This document shows, piece after piece, positions 1 through 12,079 of a DNA stretch of 64,000 nucleotides. The DNA is taken from NCBI GenBank assembly GCA_022605405.1, contig JABYQQ010000021.1, forward strand, positions 682,001 through 746,000, given 5' to 3'. Source of the stretch: Earliella scabrosa (lineage: Eukaryota; Basidiomycota; Agaricomycetes; Polyporales; Polyporaceae). The notes beneath the pieces were generated by a model, which made no database searches, had not been told where the DNA came from, and saw nothing but the letters and a program-made list of their open reading frames with translations. The position numbers and the translations under genes were made by a program. How positions within the stretch are numbered: the stretch's first letter is position 1; each line of letters starts with the position of its first letter.

Positions 1-1663
1 TCGTGAACGCGGACCCGGGCGAGGAGGACGTGCTGGAGGGCGGCGGGGCGGCGGCGAGCTGCGAGTCGGCGAGCGAGGAGGAGGAGAAGGATGCGCTGCG
101 GTGGTGGGCGGGAGTTGTGGGGGAGGGCGGAGAGGAGGAGAGGACGGTTGCTGCGGATGTCGTGGAGGAGCGGTGGGTGGTGGGACGGGTGGAGGGGGAC
201 GAAGACGTGGTGGTTGTGGATGCGGGTGGAGGTGCGGAGGACACATGTAGAGGCTGTTTGGGCGACCACCTGTTATTCATGCGTGTCCATGAGTTACGCA
301 AGCCACTCGATGAGAGAGCAGTATGACTGACCGTGCCCATCCACCACTTTCACCACCCCGAATTGCACCGATCCATGGGATGCCCACACCGAGCAGACCG
401 CTTCCCTTGGTAGGGCCCGACGGCGGCGTAGAAGATCGACTCCACACGACCTCGAAAGGAAGCTTGATCCCGAGATAGAACGCGAGCAGCGTCACAAAGT
501 GGATGGTATGCGTGAGCACGGCATTAATGTGGTCCGGAGGATATCCTGCACGCAGCCCAGTCAGCAGCGCACCAGCACAACGACAGGACCCCCGGACTCA
601 CGTCGGATGTCCCCTGGCACAGGCAGCACCAGCCCGCCGATCGTCCACTCTCCCTTCGCACCAGCCTTCCCGCCCAGAGGCGGCCGCCCGCCAACCTCCA
701 CAACGCTAAACACCTCGACAAGTTCCTGAATCAGGCCCGAGCGCGCGCGTGCTATCGCCTCGGAGAGCATCGCCATCTGCGCCTGCAGCTCCTCGATCTG
801 CCTCGCAATCGGGTCCACGCCTCTAGTCGATATCGGCGTCCCGTACGGTGCGCTGCCAGCGGAGACCGTGCGCCCATGAGGGCCGGCGTATGGATGCGGA
901 GACGGTCCGGAGAGGATGGACGGGCGAGAGTAGCTCTGCGGAGGCGTGGTGGGGACGGAGAGCGGCGAGCGCGTGGCCTGAGGGGAGGATGGAGAGAAGA
1001 AGTTCGCGCTCAGCGGTCGGGAAGCGGATGAGAGCGGTCGGGGAACGGGCGACGCGCTGGAGGGCGGGGGCGTGGACGACTGGGACGAGTTGGAGAAGCT
1101 GGCCCGGTGTGCGGTCGAGCGGATCGCCTGAGGAGAGGCCGATATGGGCGCATGGGGCGGGGAGGCGGACGTCGACGGTGTTGACGGCGACGGGTGTGCG
1201 AGCAGAAATGTCGAGGATGCGATGGCAAGCGTGCGTCGCCGTGTAGCGAGAGAGCTGCGGAGCTTCTGCACTCGCTCGCGCACTGCGGGCATGCTGAGGA
1301 AGGGGGTGCGGAGGACGGGAGACGGAGGCACTCACGATGCTCGTTCGTCGATCTGAGCTGGTTGACGCCATCCCAGACCTCCTGCACTCGCTCCTCGCGA
1401 CCTTTGAGCTCGGCCCTCCTGAGCCGTGCGGGGTCGACGATGGTCTTGAGGGCCTTCTGCGCGGATGCTATGTGGGCGTCTCGGTCTGTCGCAGCATGCT
1501 GGGTTTGTAATCGGTAGGACAGAAGGCTGAGCAGGATGCGAGCAAGGCCGGATGAGTATCTGTTAGTGTGAAATGTGCTAGTATGCCGTCGTACGCACTG
1601 TTGTCGAAGACAATTCTCGCAGTAGAACTGGCGTTGCTTGAGCTCGCAGTTCTGGCACTCCAT
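1..1663 (-). CDS. ATG14: Autophagy protein Atg14-like, partial (3' end cut by window edge)
   Basis: Model: complement of <1-269, 332-545, 602-1282, 1336-1526, 1599-1663; introns 270-331, 546-601, 1283-1335 and 1527-1598 are GT-AG and phase-consistent. About 473 residues are visible and the C-terminus lies off the window. The protein opens with two CxxC pairs (Cys3, Cys6, Cys15, Cys18), the N-terminal zinc-knuckle signature of Atg14/Barkor. A charged helical stretch (about 30-110) fits a coiled coil, a Ser/Pro-rich linker follows, and the joint IGGLVLPVPGDIRRYPPDH is restored exactly across the 546-601 intron; this motif begins the conserved UVRAG/Atg14 region. In this family Atg14 targets PI3-kinase complex I (Vps34-Vps15-Vps30) to the autophagosome formation site. 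The visible 3' end is Ser/Thr/Pro-rich. UVRAG/Vps38 is the alternative, but the Cys knuckle favours Atg14. Confidence 0.85.
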
Positions 1664-2139
1664 GCACGATCCGCAGATCGCCGATGCCGCTCAGTGGGAC
1701 GAAGTTGAACTTGATCCGTCCGCTACACCCCAGATATTCAAGGGTTTCGGTCCAGCACTGTGTGTAGTAGGATGCTAGGGATGAGAAATGGTGGGCGAGA
1801 CAAGTCGGGTGGGAGTGGTCTGAGTCCAAGAAGCTTCGTCACGCCTACAGCGGAGGGCCGCGTGGTGTCACGCGTAACGCGACGCGACGACTTCCATAAA
1901 CGGAACGCGTCGCGAAGACTGCGGTCTGCACGAAGGCTGCAGGAATACGATACTGAACTGACGGCATGGGCAGTATAGACGGTTATAGGAGGCGCAAGCG
2001 GCGCATAGGCATACGGTTTATAGGATAGAGTCCGTGTCCGCGATATTGGTTCTGTTGCTCTCTCAGCGATACTGTACTTACTACGACGGATTCCAGCGAG
2101 CTATGCCGCCGCAGATATCCTTGTGTTTGCATACACGCC
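1664..2139. other. Intergenic, tail of the F-box gene to head of ATG14
   Basis: 476 bp upstream of the ATG14 start and downstream of the F-box gene stop. I see only short unsupported ORFs; it should contain the ATG14 promoter, but no clear TATA element stands out. Confidence 0.5.
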
Positions 2140-4115
2140 TTACACCTTGATCCGTCTGACCTCATACCGCACCCTCTCTGCGTCCCGAACGAGGACGATG
2201 ATCCGCCCAGACGCGTCGTCCCAGTGGTCCAGCCTGCGCAGCTTCGGGCACTTCCACGCCAGCACGGACGCGACCTCGTCGTTCTTGCGCGTCCGGCTCC
2301 GGTCGGACAGCGAGAGCGCCGCAGCGCTGCTGTCCGTGCACGCGACCTCGTAGAAGAACCGTATCCCGTGCAGCGTCGTCAGCTCGGGCATGTGCGCCAG
2401 GATGCTCGCCCACTCGCCCTGTCCGTGCGTGCCCCGTCTGAGTACACATCCGCTTTGCGTGTATAGTGTGGGAGGCTGGTACTCACGAAGTTCGATACGA
2501 CCGCCGTCGTCGCCGACGCTCTGCTTGTTGACCCGGATCCGCCGGCTGCTCGAGTAACCAACCCGCCCCTCTTGCCTAGGTCGAGCCAGACAAGCCCCGG
2601 CGCACACTCCGCAAGCCGCCGCACGTCCTCCATCTCGTTCCATCCCGCAAGCTCCAGCCTCCTCACCTGCGCACCATGCATCCTCAAATTCTCAAGGAAC
2701 GCACGATCGCGCGCCGCCGACCCGCTCAGCCGCACGCCCTTGATCGTCTCGAGCGGCCGCTCTCCCGGGCACGCAAGGAGCGCGCTCGCGAGCTCGCGCC
2801 CCGCCCAGAGCTCGCGCAGGCGCGGCAGGCATCCCGGCGGGGGCTTGAACTCGGCGGCGGCCGTGCCGAACGCGACGTCGAGGTGGAGGACCTCGAGGTT
2901 CGCGTGCGCGGCGAGGAAGGACGCGGCGGCGTCGAGGCCCGCGTGCGGCGTGCACCAGAGGTTCGTGAGCGCGAGCGTGCGGAGGGACGGCCAGCGGCCG
3001 CAGAGGAGGAGGTCGTCCGCGACGGGGTTCAGGTACCCGGGGGCGTGGCGGGGGACGTAGCTGATGTCGAGCGACTCGAGGTTTGGGCAGGTATGCAGGA
3101 GCGATAGGGCCCGGGAGAGGTCTGGGTTCTTGGACGCCCCGAACGTGCTCTTCGTCCCGTGCAGGCCGACCTTTTTGACTTCGTGCAGCTACGGGGCCGG
3201 GTGAGCATCACTCTGGAGCACAGTGGCCAGTGAGGGACGCACCACGGCTTGAGGCTGCTTGCTCTTGCGAGACGCGGCGGCGCCGGACTCGACGTCCTCA
3301 ACAGCAACCGCCTGGAAGATCATATTATCGTTCACCTCCACCTCCTGCAGCGTCTGGCACCTAAGCAAGGCGGGCCAGACGCGCTCAAACGAGACCAACG
3401 AGTGATTGCACGCCCACTTGAACGACCGCAGCTCGTCCATCCTCGCCAGCGCCGCAAGCACGAACCGCTCCTGCTTCTCATGCATCCCCAGCTCGTCGTC
3501 CGTCGACTCCAGATCCGTATCCGTCGCGCCCATCGCAGCCACGCCCTTCGGCACGACCGCCTCCCCCGCCCCCGCACGCTCGTCCATCACCTCCAGCCTC
3601 CTCACGTTCCGCGCCAACGCGCGGTGCACAACCAGGTGGTTCCACACGCCCAGCGCGCTCGCCCGGCACCGCACCAGCCGGTACTCGACGTGCCGCGGGA
3701 CGACGACCGCGTGCATCCGGCGGCAGGTCAGCGCGAGCGCGAGCAGGTCCTTCTTGTGCTCGACGTGCCCCGCGATCGCGTCGAGGATCTCCGTCGGCTG
3801 GCGCACGAGCGCGCGGCGCGACTCGCACGGCGCGAGCCCGACGAACGGCTCGACGAGCGCGAGGAGGTGCAGCGCGAGCCTGTGCTCGTCTGCGCTCAGC
3901 TTGAACACGCACCCGCCGGGGCGCGCGGGGAGCGCGGAGAGGAGGGAGCGGAGGACGTTGAGTGCTGTGAAGGGGTCCGTGCGGTCGTAGGCGGATAGGT
4001 TGGTGTCGACGGGGTGGTGGACGCCGCCCTTGCGGCTCCCGCTTGGTTGCTTGCCGCTGCGTAGAGCGGCTGCTGGGCGGGAGCGCGAAGGGAGGGGTCG
4101 CGCGGGGGGCGCCAT
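2140..4115 (-). CDS. F-box protein with LRR-like C-terminal region
   Basis: Model: complement(2140-2418, 2487-3188, 3243-4115), 617 residues. Intron 3189-3242 is phase 0. Intron 2419-2486 needs the acceptor after ACGGACAG; the nearer ACTCAG would put the last exon out of frame. Residues about 105-150 form an F-box (RQPTEILDAI followed by LLALALTCRRMHAVVVPRHV), which in this superfamily binds Skp1 in SCF ubiquitin ligases. The rest is rich in spaced Leu motifs (NLESLDISY, SLRTLALTNLW, NLEVLHLDV, LRRLELAGW), as in the irregular leucine-rich regions of basidiomycete F-box proteins. The substrate is unknown. The protein opens with a basic low-complexity segment of about 35 residues. A MITE lies 132 bp upstream of the start. 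Confidence 0.78.
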
Positions 4116-4247
4116 CGAGGTCGATGGGAGGAGTCAGAGAGTACTTACTTGCTCGCCTACATGATGCTGCACCTCGGGCGTGGGTAACTTTCGGTGCCGG
4201 CGGCGATGACCGTGCTTGCGATGACTAGGCCTCCTAGTAGAACTCCT

Positions 4248-4883
4248 GCAAAATGGTATAATGTCATTTGCAATAAGGATACGGTCCTCACCTAATCTGC
4301 TCCTCCCCGCCGGGATAAGACAACGGTCCTTCACAACTGCATTTCTCGTTTCTCACTGTACTTGAGAGCTTCTACTTTGGAGAATCATACATTCTGGTGC
4401 TTCTCTCTTCAGCAGTAATGTCATTTAATGCATATCCTCCATGCTGGACGAGAAAACGACCTCTCTTTGGCACCTGTCCGAGTGGGCGCCTACGGACGGG
4501 AGGGGTCGGCGTTTATGGCCGGCTGCTGTATATGGCAAGTGTACCGGCTCTAGGCCTGAAGAGCCCTTACTCCCAACTTACTCCGTTCATCCTCTCCTGC
4601 CCTCCGAAGCTATCTGGAGTCAATTCTTGCGGATACAGTATGTTTATAAAAGCTTAGCAGTGGTGGAGTCAGGGGAAGATCCTCCATACAAAACGGGAAC
4701 GACTGTTGAGAGGGACCGAATATTCAGAAACTGCGGGCGTTATCCCGTCCGCACCCGGACCGAATTCGGTTAATTTTGGGACAGTTATCCGATGTTTGGG
4801 GGGCTTGTTACTGAGCGCCAGCGGACACAATCCAATTTCAGGGGGAGGGTATCTTCTTTGCAAATGACATTATACCCTCTTGC
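4248..4883. mobile_element. 636 bp MULE-like MITE with 26 bp TIRs and a 9 bp TSD
   Basis: The left end (4248-4273) and the reverse complement of the right end (4858-4883) match at 24 of 26 positions, both containing GGTATAATGTCATTTGCAA. The element is flanked by a perfect 9 bp direct repeat, AGAACTCCT, at 4239-4247 and 4884-4892. A 9 bp duplication is the usual mark of Mutator-like (MULE) transposition. The interior holds only short ORFs (longest about 110 codons) with no recognisable transposase, so it is non-autonomous. hAT (8 bp) is less likely because the ninth base also matches. Confidence 0.85.
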
Positions 4884-5150
4884 AGAACTCCTAGTACTCC
4901 TGCATATGTACTGCACTGGTATAGCTAGAGCCTGGCTAGAGCACGACTCGTAAACGGTTCAGCGTACATGAATCTCTGGCCAGGCCTTGTCAATCGTGAA
5001 CACACAGTGGGGCCACACATTGAATGCGACTTTACGGTAACGTCGGTAGTAAGCGCTGTGACACATACCTTATGATATCCTGCAAACGTAGGCCTTCTTC
5101 TTGTGACTTATTCCTGCCAGGCTCTTAGCTGCTCGTCTTACTATCCTGTC
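4884..5150. promoter_or_regulatory. Promoter region of the F-box/WD40 gene
   Basis: 267 bp from the MITE's right end to the F-box/WD40 ATG. No canonical TATA is obvious; the MITE now forms the distal boundary of this promoter. Confidence 0.35.
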
Positions 5151-7755
5151 ATGCCTACCCCCAGACTCCATGTCGAGTTGATCGAGCGCATTATCTACAA
5201 CCTCGGCGACGATCTGCCATCTCTTCTTGCCTGCTCCCTTGTTGCCAAAGGGTGGCATGCTCGCTCTCGGATTCTCATCTTTCGCCAGGTCGACCTGAAG
5301 TCGATGCATCAGATCAAACGACTCCTACGATCACTCGATGCGGATAAAGCTCTAGAAAGCTTCATAGAGATCGTAGTGGTGTGGATTGTACCCGATCCAG
5401 TCGGCCGATGCGCGCAGAGGCCATCCGTCTTGACTGTCCTGGACGCCTTACCCGTCCTTCTGCTGCAACGTCTATCCAACCTGGAGCATCTGCATTTTCG
5501 TCATTACGGCGTTGACAGGGATTATGGTGTTGAAGGGAAGAAGCACGTTCCGTTAATCCATTCCTTCCTGTTGAGGCCGTCCCTCATTCGGAGTCTTCGA
5601 AGATGTGCCCCGATTCGTCATCTCTCGATGGGGTCCATTACTTTCAAGACGTGCTCCGATTTCTTCAATCTTATCGTCAACGCTTTGCCTGCTCTAGAGC
5701 GGCTCGTGTGTTACTACATCCGCGTTCATCGGATTACGGAGGCATCGTCGCACATTCAACGAAAATGGCTCTCCATGAAGGTCGCTCTCAAAGACTTACA
5801 AGTAAGATTCCGATGAGGTACAGCCTGTGCGGGATTGACACTAATAACTGAATACAAGATCTGTGAATGCGACGCCGAGCTTACTAGAATCCTTGTCCTC
5901 ATGTCGCAATCTACGCTCCAGTCGTTGCTTCTCAGCCCGGCCATAACAGATAAATGGCAACAACTCGGTGCGTGCCAAGCAACGGTGGCCTCAAAATACA
6001 TGACTTGTTATCAATGATGCTAATGGCAAACACCGTCTCCTGTGCAGAAATGACAACGACACGATATGCCTATCTTCAACAGTTGCATCACGTCCACAAT
6101 CTAAGAATAACGCTCAGAGGAGACCTTCGAATTCCAGGACCCGAGTCTTCGAGTCCTACACTGGCAGAATATTTTGCGCTCCTGGCCAACATACTCAAAC
6201 ACGTTCACGCAAGCAAGCTTCGGAGGCTTACTCTCGATTTAGCTCTGACGTCTTATCAAGAGCCGGATCCCGCCCACCGTGCCAACATTGCGCGCACACT
6301 GTATGAGTTTGGAGTTGACACGTCTCCGGGTTATCTACCTTTGGAAGATATCCTCCGTAACAATCTTACCCGCGAAGATGTGCTGGGAAACATTCGCGAG
6401 GTAGAACGCATGATCTTGCAGTTTCCTGTACTTATTGCCATGTGCTTTGACATCGCGACACCCATCACCAGGATGTGGGATGGTCTTGTGGAGCAAATGT
6501 TTCCCAATCTACAGAAGAAAGGCATGCTCAGGACCATCAGACCGTACACAGGTGAGTACACTCGCGTAATACTTGGATAGGTGGAGCTTACTGTCAGGGC
6601 CCGCTAGCCTCGACCAAGCTATCACTGTATCCGAAACCAAGTCGTCCTCAGGAATACCACTATCAACCCGTTCTCGCGATGTCCCCAAATGTTGACTGGA
6701 TCATAGCATTGTTACACCGGGCGGACAAACTTCGAACGTCACACACTGTCCTTCTAATCGACATCATGGAACGTCTGAGCTACGTCCATGACCTACCCTC
6801 CACCTGTGATCTTGATACATTCACGTTCCATCCTCGCTTTCACTGGTGCCTTCTCTCATTACTTCCGGATGAGTGCTCCATCACAATATATCGTGTGGAC
6901 CTCCCCCACGCCGTCCGAGTCGGGACCCTTAAAGGGCCCACTCGACATATCCGTCGCACGTGCTGGTCTCCGGACGGCTCCAAGCTCGCTGGTGCATCGG
7001 AAGACTCAACCGTCCACATCTGGAGCACGGAAACGTGTCAAACTATCGGTGTGTTCACCTTCCAGGATCGCCTATGCGACATGGGACTCGACTGGGGACA
7101 CTTGCGCTTCTCACCGGACAGCACCGTACTTGCGTTGTGGGGGCGTTATGTCCAGACTGCTGTCTGGAAAGCGAGCGGCCCGTCTGGCTTGTGCTGGGGG
7201 ACGGACTCTACCCTCTCCACGTGCCCTGCCTTCGAAGATTGCATCATTGATGCAGCCTTCGATCCTGCAAGCACGCGAGTTGCGACTGTCAACCAAGAAG
7301 GGGTTGTCACCATCGCGAGCCTCGCTACTGGCGAAGTGCTCATCCGTCTACACAAAGGTGACACTGGTCCAAGACCGGACGTGGGCACTATCGAGTTCTC
7401 CCCTGATGGGCAACAGATCCTGTGGACCATATATGAGGGCGACGGCATATATCTGTGCGACGATATTGGCCAGGGGCATGTCAGGTCTATTGGAGCCGGG
7501 CACGGGAGGCCGGGAACCCAGAAGTATGCACAGTTTTCGCCCGACGGCAGGTACATCCTGTCCGGATGGGACGATAGAGGACACATGTGGAGGACATGCG
7601 ACGGATCGTTGTTATGGACCACGAGGACGGGACTCCGTTACATGCGGTTCACGGCCGACGGGCAGAATCTTATATCTTTATGGGGAAAGGGCGACTTCAC
7701 TCGGGTATATTCAAAGAAGGAATGGGATATATACATGCCCGATCCACAGCTCTGA
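5151..7755 (+). CDS. F-box protein with C-terminal WD40 repeats
   Basis: Model: join(5151-5801, 5859-5967, 6048-6551, 6608-7755), 803 residues. The ATG at 5151 is chosen because the F-box starts right after it (MPTPRLHVELIERIIYNL, then SLLACSLVAKGWHARSR, a fungal F-box pattern). Introns 5802-5858, 5968-6047 and 6552-6607 are GT-AG. The last uses the acceptor CGCTAG, which keeps the frame open into the downstream ORF. Residues about 525-770 contain at least five WD40-type blades (CWSPDGSKLAGASEDSTVHIW, LRFSPDSTVLALWG, IEFSPDGQQILW, AQFSPDGRYILSGWDD). F-box plus WD40 is the arrangement of SCF substrate receptors. Alternative: two genes, with an acceptor at 6598 ending the F-box protein at 6695 and a separate WD40 protein from ATG 6679. 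Confidence 0.68.
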
Positions 7756-8618
7756 CCTCGGTACGCTCATCGCTCTCAGCACTGTGGTTAACACGCTAAT
7801 GCTATCCGCTAGATTCGTCGACCGGTCTACCTATTCACGTAACCGGAGTCTTTGTATCCTGTTCTGCGCCCTAACTTCCGAGGTGCTGTACCGCTACGCA
7901 GCGGCGGCTACCTTTGGACGGTCGTCCCTATGCCCCTCGCTCACTTCATCGACGGCTCATCTGCGTATGGTTATGGATTCAGCATCGACCGACATCAAAT
8001 TCCGTCTCTCCTTCCTCCCATCTCACCCCCGCAGCCGCATCGCGCACATGAACGACTCTATCTATGCGGCGCAGACTCCGGACAACCGCTCTGATAGGGA
8101 GACCACAAATACGATACGGGCGGTCGCGATCGCACATTGTGATTAGACAGTCACGGTGCACGTTCCAGTCAAGTCCTCAGAAGTTGTTACGCTCGGCGTC
8201 GTTTCAATCCATGTTACGGCCTCTGTTCTCTCACAACGTGCTGTGCAGACAGATACTAACTGACGAAAAGAATGCTCTTTTGCTGTACGATAGTGTCCCT
8301 CTCAAGTCCCCCCTACCATCATACGATTTATAACTCGATTTGCTACGTGTTTCATCGCATTACGTCTGTCCACACCATCACCCGTCGGTCCGCGGACTGG
8401 TGGTCCATCATGATCGTCGTGTCCTCACTATAGCTGCGCTAACTGTATTTATTCTCGGACTGCTTTCTGTCATGTATTGAACCCCGTACGACTTGCAGAT
8501 GACCCAACAATGCCGCCCTGTTCTCGATCTGAGGAGTTTCCGTGCCCAATGTTAAATCCGCGACCCAGTGACTCTGGAAATCAGAATGGCGATCCGAGAC
8601 GATATCGACGTGTCATGC
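7756..8618. other. Intergenic, convergent
   Basis: 863 bp between the 3' ends of the F-box/WD40 gene and the uncertain locus on the other strand. The only long ORF reaching into it is a frame shadow of the WD40 exon. No repeats or RNA genes seen. Confidence 0.45.
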
Positions 8619-9298
8619 CTAGTGTAGAGGGTGGCATCGCGTCGGCTCGATGAGCGGTGAGAGAGCCCATGGTGCAAGCAGATGCTGCGGCTCGGACTCC
8701 TTTAGACGTACCAATCGACCTGAACGAACTCGAGGGCTCCCTCCATCCCTGGATCCCGATCCCGCTCCTTTCCCATCCTGCGCGCCCTCTGCATCTCCCC
8801 GACCTCCCTCCGGTACGCTGAACACATCTCCAAAGCCATACCCACCGCCACCACCGCTCCCGCCATGCACGGTGCTAGACGTCTCGCTTCCCTCCATCTC
8901 GCGCTTCTTCCGCCGGATGAGCTCCAGTGCCACGCGCAGCCGCTCTGCGCTCGGGTCTCGTTGGCGCGGACACGGGAGGGGCACGGGAGGGTCGCGATCA
9001 GGATTGGGATTGAGACTCGAGAGCGCTGCGTCCGAGACGAGCGCGCGCTGGGAGGCGGCGATGGGCGTGGCATTATGAGGCGTCCGAACGCACTTGCCGT
9101 TTCTCCTCGTCGGTCTCCCAGCTGCTTCGCACCGGGTCCGTCTCCGAGTACCACGGGTTCAACGTTCAGGCCTAGAATCCGCTCCGACGCACAGAGAAGC
9201 AGAAGCCTGCGCGGACGCAGGACATACGGATGCGATATGGATGCTGTTAACGTAAGTACGATGCCCATGGCAAACCTGGAGCTCCCGACAAGAGTCAT
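8619..9298 (-). CDS. Uncertain coding locus, exon structure unresolved
   Basis: I do not recognise this protein. Minus-strand coding character is clear in pieces: a segment reading NPWYSETDPVRSSWETDEEK, a good 45 bp intron (9049-9093), then ERLRVALELIRRKKREMEG followed by Gly-rich sequence running open to 8619. A different frame ends with GMEGALEFVQVDWYV at 8702 and also looks coding. I could not join all pieces with acceptable introns: an in-frame TGA precedes the first segment, and the ATG at 9298 is in another frame. It may be a small multi-exon gene or one with a disrupting mutation. The coordinates mark the locus, not a finished model. Confidence 0.3.
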
Positions 9299-9693
9299 GC
9301 AATTAGTTCTGAGTATTCAAGCGGTTCCATTGCGTTGCGTACGGCGAGCAAGTAGCACCCACAGAGCACACACACAGCGAGACAGAGAGAGAGACCATTA
9401 CAGACAAACAGACAACAAAACGCTACTAAAAACCATCCAGTAGATACTACTAGAGCGTGTGCGCGTGCAGTCGGTCGTATCCTACAACGTAATCAGCATC
9501 CCGGAAGCCGTCCGTCCGTGGACCATTATACGCCATCGTCGTCGTGAGCACCATAAAATAGCTATCGTGAGCAGAGCATGAGAGAGTACAGTCAGTTGCG
9601 CGTGCGCGTCCACCTCCCCGCGTCCACCTCCCACCCCACAACACACAAGTCCGCGGCACTCGGGACCTCCGTATCTACGGCTCCCCCCAGTGC
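9299..9693. other. Intergenic with short purine/CA-rich tract
   Basis: Holds a simple-sequence tract of CA and GA runs at about 9358-9425 and the 3' flank of the UNC93-like gene. No gene seen. Confidence 0.45.
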
Positions 9694-11984
9694 TCACGCA
9701 GCAGGCGCCGCGCCCTCCACGCTCGCCTTCTCAAGCGAGCTATGGGACTTCGCCGCGCCCTGCTCCGCCTCGTCCCGCTTAATATCATCGACATACACCA
9801 TCTTCTCGTCGTCGTAGTTGGTCTCCTTGATCGTCCTTATCACGACCCACGCGAGCGGGAACGAGACGAGCATCATGATCCACGACGCGAGGTGCTCGTT
9901 CAGGTACGGCGTCTTCACCGCGTCCATCCCGAACGACCCCGCGGACCCGGCGGATTGGACGGCTTTGTAGAGGCCGGCGAAACGCGCGAGCGTGAAGGGG
10001 TCGTTTGTGAGCGCGGACATGATCCAGTAGGCGAGCGCTTGGTAGCACGCGTCGGCGAAGTAGTCTGCGGAGCGAGCGAGCGAGGGTGGGGAGGGGAGGG
10101 GAGGGGAGCACGGGTCAGCATCGAACGAGCGTGCACGAGAAAGAGACGTGGAACTCACAGAAGAAGAACAGCGCGCCCTTGCCGGCATAGTTGCTGTCCT
10201 TGTAGTTGATGCGGTTCGCGTCCCCAGCCGCGCCCTCCGTGTCCGCGCGCGTGAACGTGACCTGCCACGACAGCCCAACGGCCCACACGATGATGGTCAT
10301 GACCACGACCGCGGCGAGGCCGAGGTACCCACGGGTGCGGCGGTGGAAATACTTGAGGTCGAGCACGCAGTAGCCGATGAAGAGCGCGCCGACGATCGCG
10401 CCCGCGCCCTCGAGCGTCGCGTTCAGCGCGCGCGTCGGGCCGTCGAACCGGCCTGCGTTGATCGCGCCCTGGTAGGCGTAGAAGTAGTTGGACGCGAAGA
10501 ACATGGGGAGGAGGGCTGTGTGGGGGGAGGGGGTCATGCGACGCGCGTGAGCACATGGAGCTAGACGAGAAGTTAGAGCATGCATGAGCGACGTACCGAG
10601 CATGCGCCAGTCCTTGAGGAGGCGGAGCATGCCGACGACCTCCTCGTGGGGCTTGGACGCGGCCTCGAGCTTGACGATGGTGCCGTCGGGACGGATGACC
10701 CTGTTCGGGGGCAGGATCAAGAACGAGGACGCGATACCGAAGATGATGATGACCAAGAACGCCTGCGACCCACGCGGTGAGCACACACACACGATACCGA
10801 TACCGATCCGGGCCCGGGGCTGTCAAAGAGAGCGCACTCACGATGTAGGTCGAGGTCGAGACGGCGGAGAGGCCGCCGGACTGGATGTTGATAGCGAGGG
10901 CGATGAGGGAGCCGAGGAAGGAGCCAAACTGGAAGATGGCCCAGAAGACGGCGAAGGCCTTGCCCTTGTCCTTCTCGAGCGGGTAGGACATCATGATCGC
11001 ACCCTGCGCGGACCAGAGGAGGGCGGCAGAGATACCGAGGAGCGCGCCGGCAAAGATGACGAACCAGCCAGCAGCCTGGGTCTGGTAGCTGTGAGCACCA
11101 GAATGGGAGTGAGCATGCGTGTCAAGGTTCGAGATGTAGAAGGCGAGAAGGATCGATGGTGATTGCCTCCGACCAACATGGTATGTCGGGAAGTGGATGC
11201 GCGGAAGAGTCATTCGCACGCGCGAGCTACGATGACGTCCAACAGACCGCGTGCGCAAGGTACAGCGGTCAGATAGATATGTCGAACAAGCGCTACAAGT
11301 CGAACCATTTTGACCAAGGAGGTTACCCTCCATGGACAAATGATTGGGGCTGCAGCGACTGTGGAAGATCATCGTGGCGGAGGCTATTATTACCCGAGAG
11401 ACATGGAAGGTAGGCTGGATGGGGGAAAGAGCGCGGCGCTGGTTGGGGGGCATCGGCGCGAGGATGTTGTGCGCTCGAATAAACTTCCGTCCGACGGGGC
11501 GGAGAAATGTGGGAGAGAGACGCGAGGAAATGATAAGACGCACCACCAAAGAGAGCCGACGTAGAGAGCATAACCAGTAGTACCGATGGCAAGCGTGAGC
11601 TTGGGGCCGATCACTGGATCGGAGTGTGAGCGAACGCGTGAAAGAGGTGAAGAGAGGAAGACGCACGGTTGTTGATACCGCCGCTAACGAGACCGGTGAG
11701 AGCGAAGAGGCCGTAGAGGACACCGTTGGAGGTGTCGACGAGGATGATGTCGTCGAGACCTCCAGCTCCCAAGTTTGAGACTGCACTGAACATGCCGACT
11801 GTGGCAAAGCTGCATGGGGGGATGAGGGCGGATACAGCGCGTGAAAGGGGAGAAAAACTGACCAGGTTATGCCGACAAGCACGACCTGCGCCATAGGCGA
11901 GCTGTACGAGGCGTCGGTTCATGGATGCGCGCGAGGAGGGAGCGGGGGCTGGACATACGTGTACCACTTTGGGAATTGGACCAT
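9694..11984 (-). CDS. UNC93-like major facilitator transporter
   Basis: Model: complement(9694-10064, 10159-10515, 10597-10762, 10842-11088, 11547-11613, 11667-11809, 11863-11901, 11959-11984), 471 residues, eight exons. The start gives MVQFPKWYTSPMAQVVLVGI, and each junction restores hydrophobic helices in frame. Recognisable pieces include GMFSAVSNLGAGGL, SAQGAIMMSYP, FFASNYFYAYQG and QSAGSAGSFGMDA. These match the fungal UNC93-like (DUF895) branch of the MFS, which has 11-12 membrane segments and about 470 residues. The charged C-terminus (IKETNYDDEKMVYVDDI) is typical too. The substrate is unknown; the membrane is probably plasma membrane or endomembrane. Seven introns are 53-95 bp in most cases, but intron 11089-11546 is 458 bp. 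A TATA element lies about 90 bp upstream. Confidence 0.85.
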
Positions 11985-12071
11985 GGCTCGCCGATGAGAG
12001 GTCGGGTGTGCAGGGGATCGGTGGGTGGTAGCGGGGCGGATGCTCGAGGGACGGACGAGCTGGAGTCCGGG

Positions 12072-12079
12072 TACTTATA
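12072..12079 (-). promoter_or_regulatory. TATA-like element of the UNC93-like gene
   Basis: TATAAGTA on the minus strand, about 90 bp upstream of the ATG at 11984, a usual TATA distance for this kind of promoter. The position is compatible but not proven. Confidence 0.45.

Noticed and set aside
2430..2486. ACTCAG acceptor for the last intron of the first F-box gene
   Set aside because: It puts the final exon out of frame; the ACGGACAG acceptor keeps phase 0 and the conserved leucine pattern.
6788..8146. 452-codon plus ORF overlapping the WD40 gene
   Set aside because: It is the frame shadow of the WD40 exon; the other frame has clear WD40 repeats.
10155..11894. 579-codon minus ORF through the transporter locus
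   Set aside because: It reads through the introns of the UNC93-like gene in a shifted frame; the spliced model gives conserved membrane helices.
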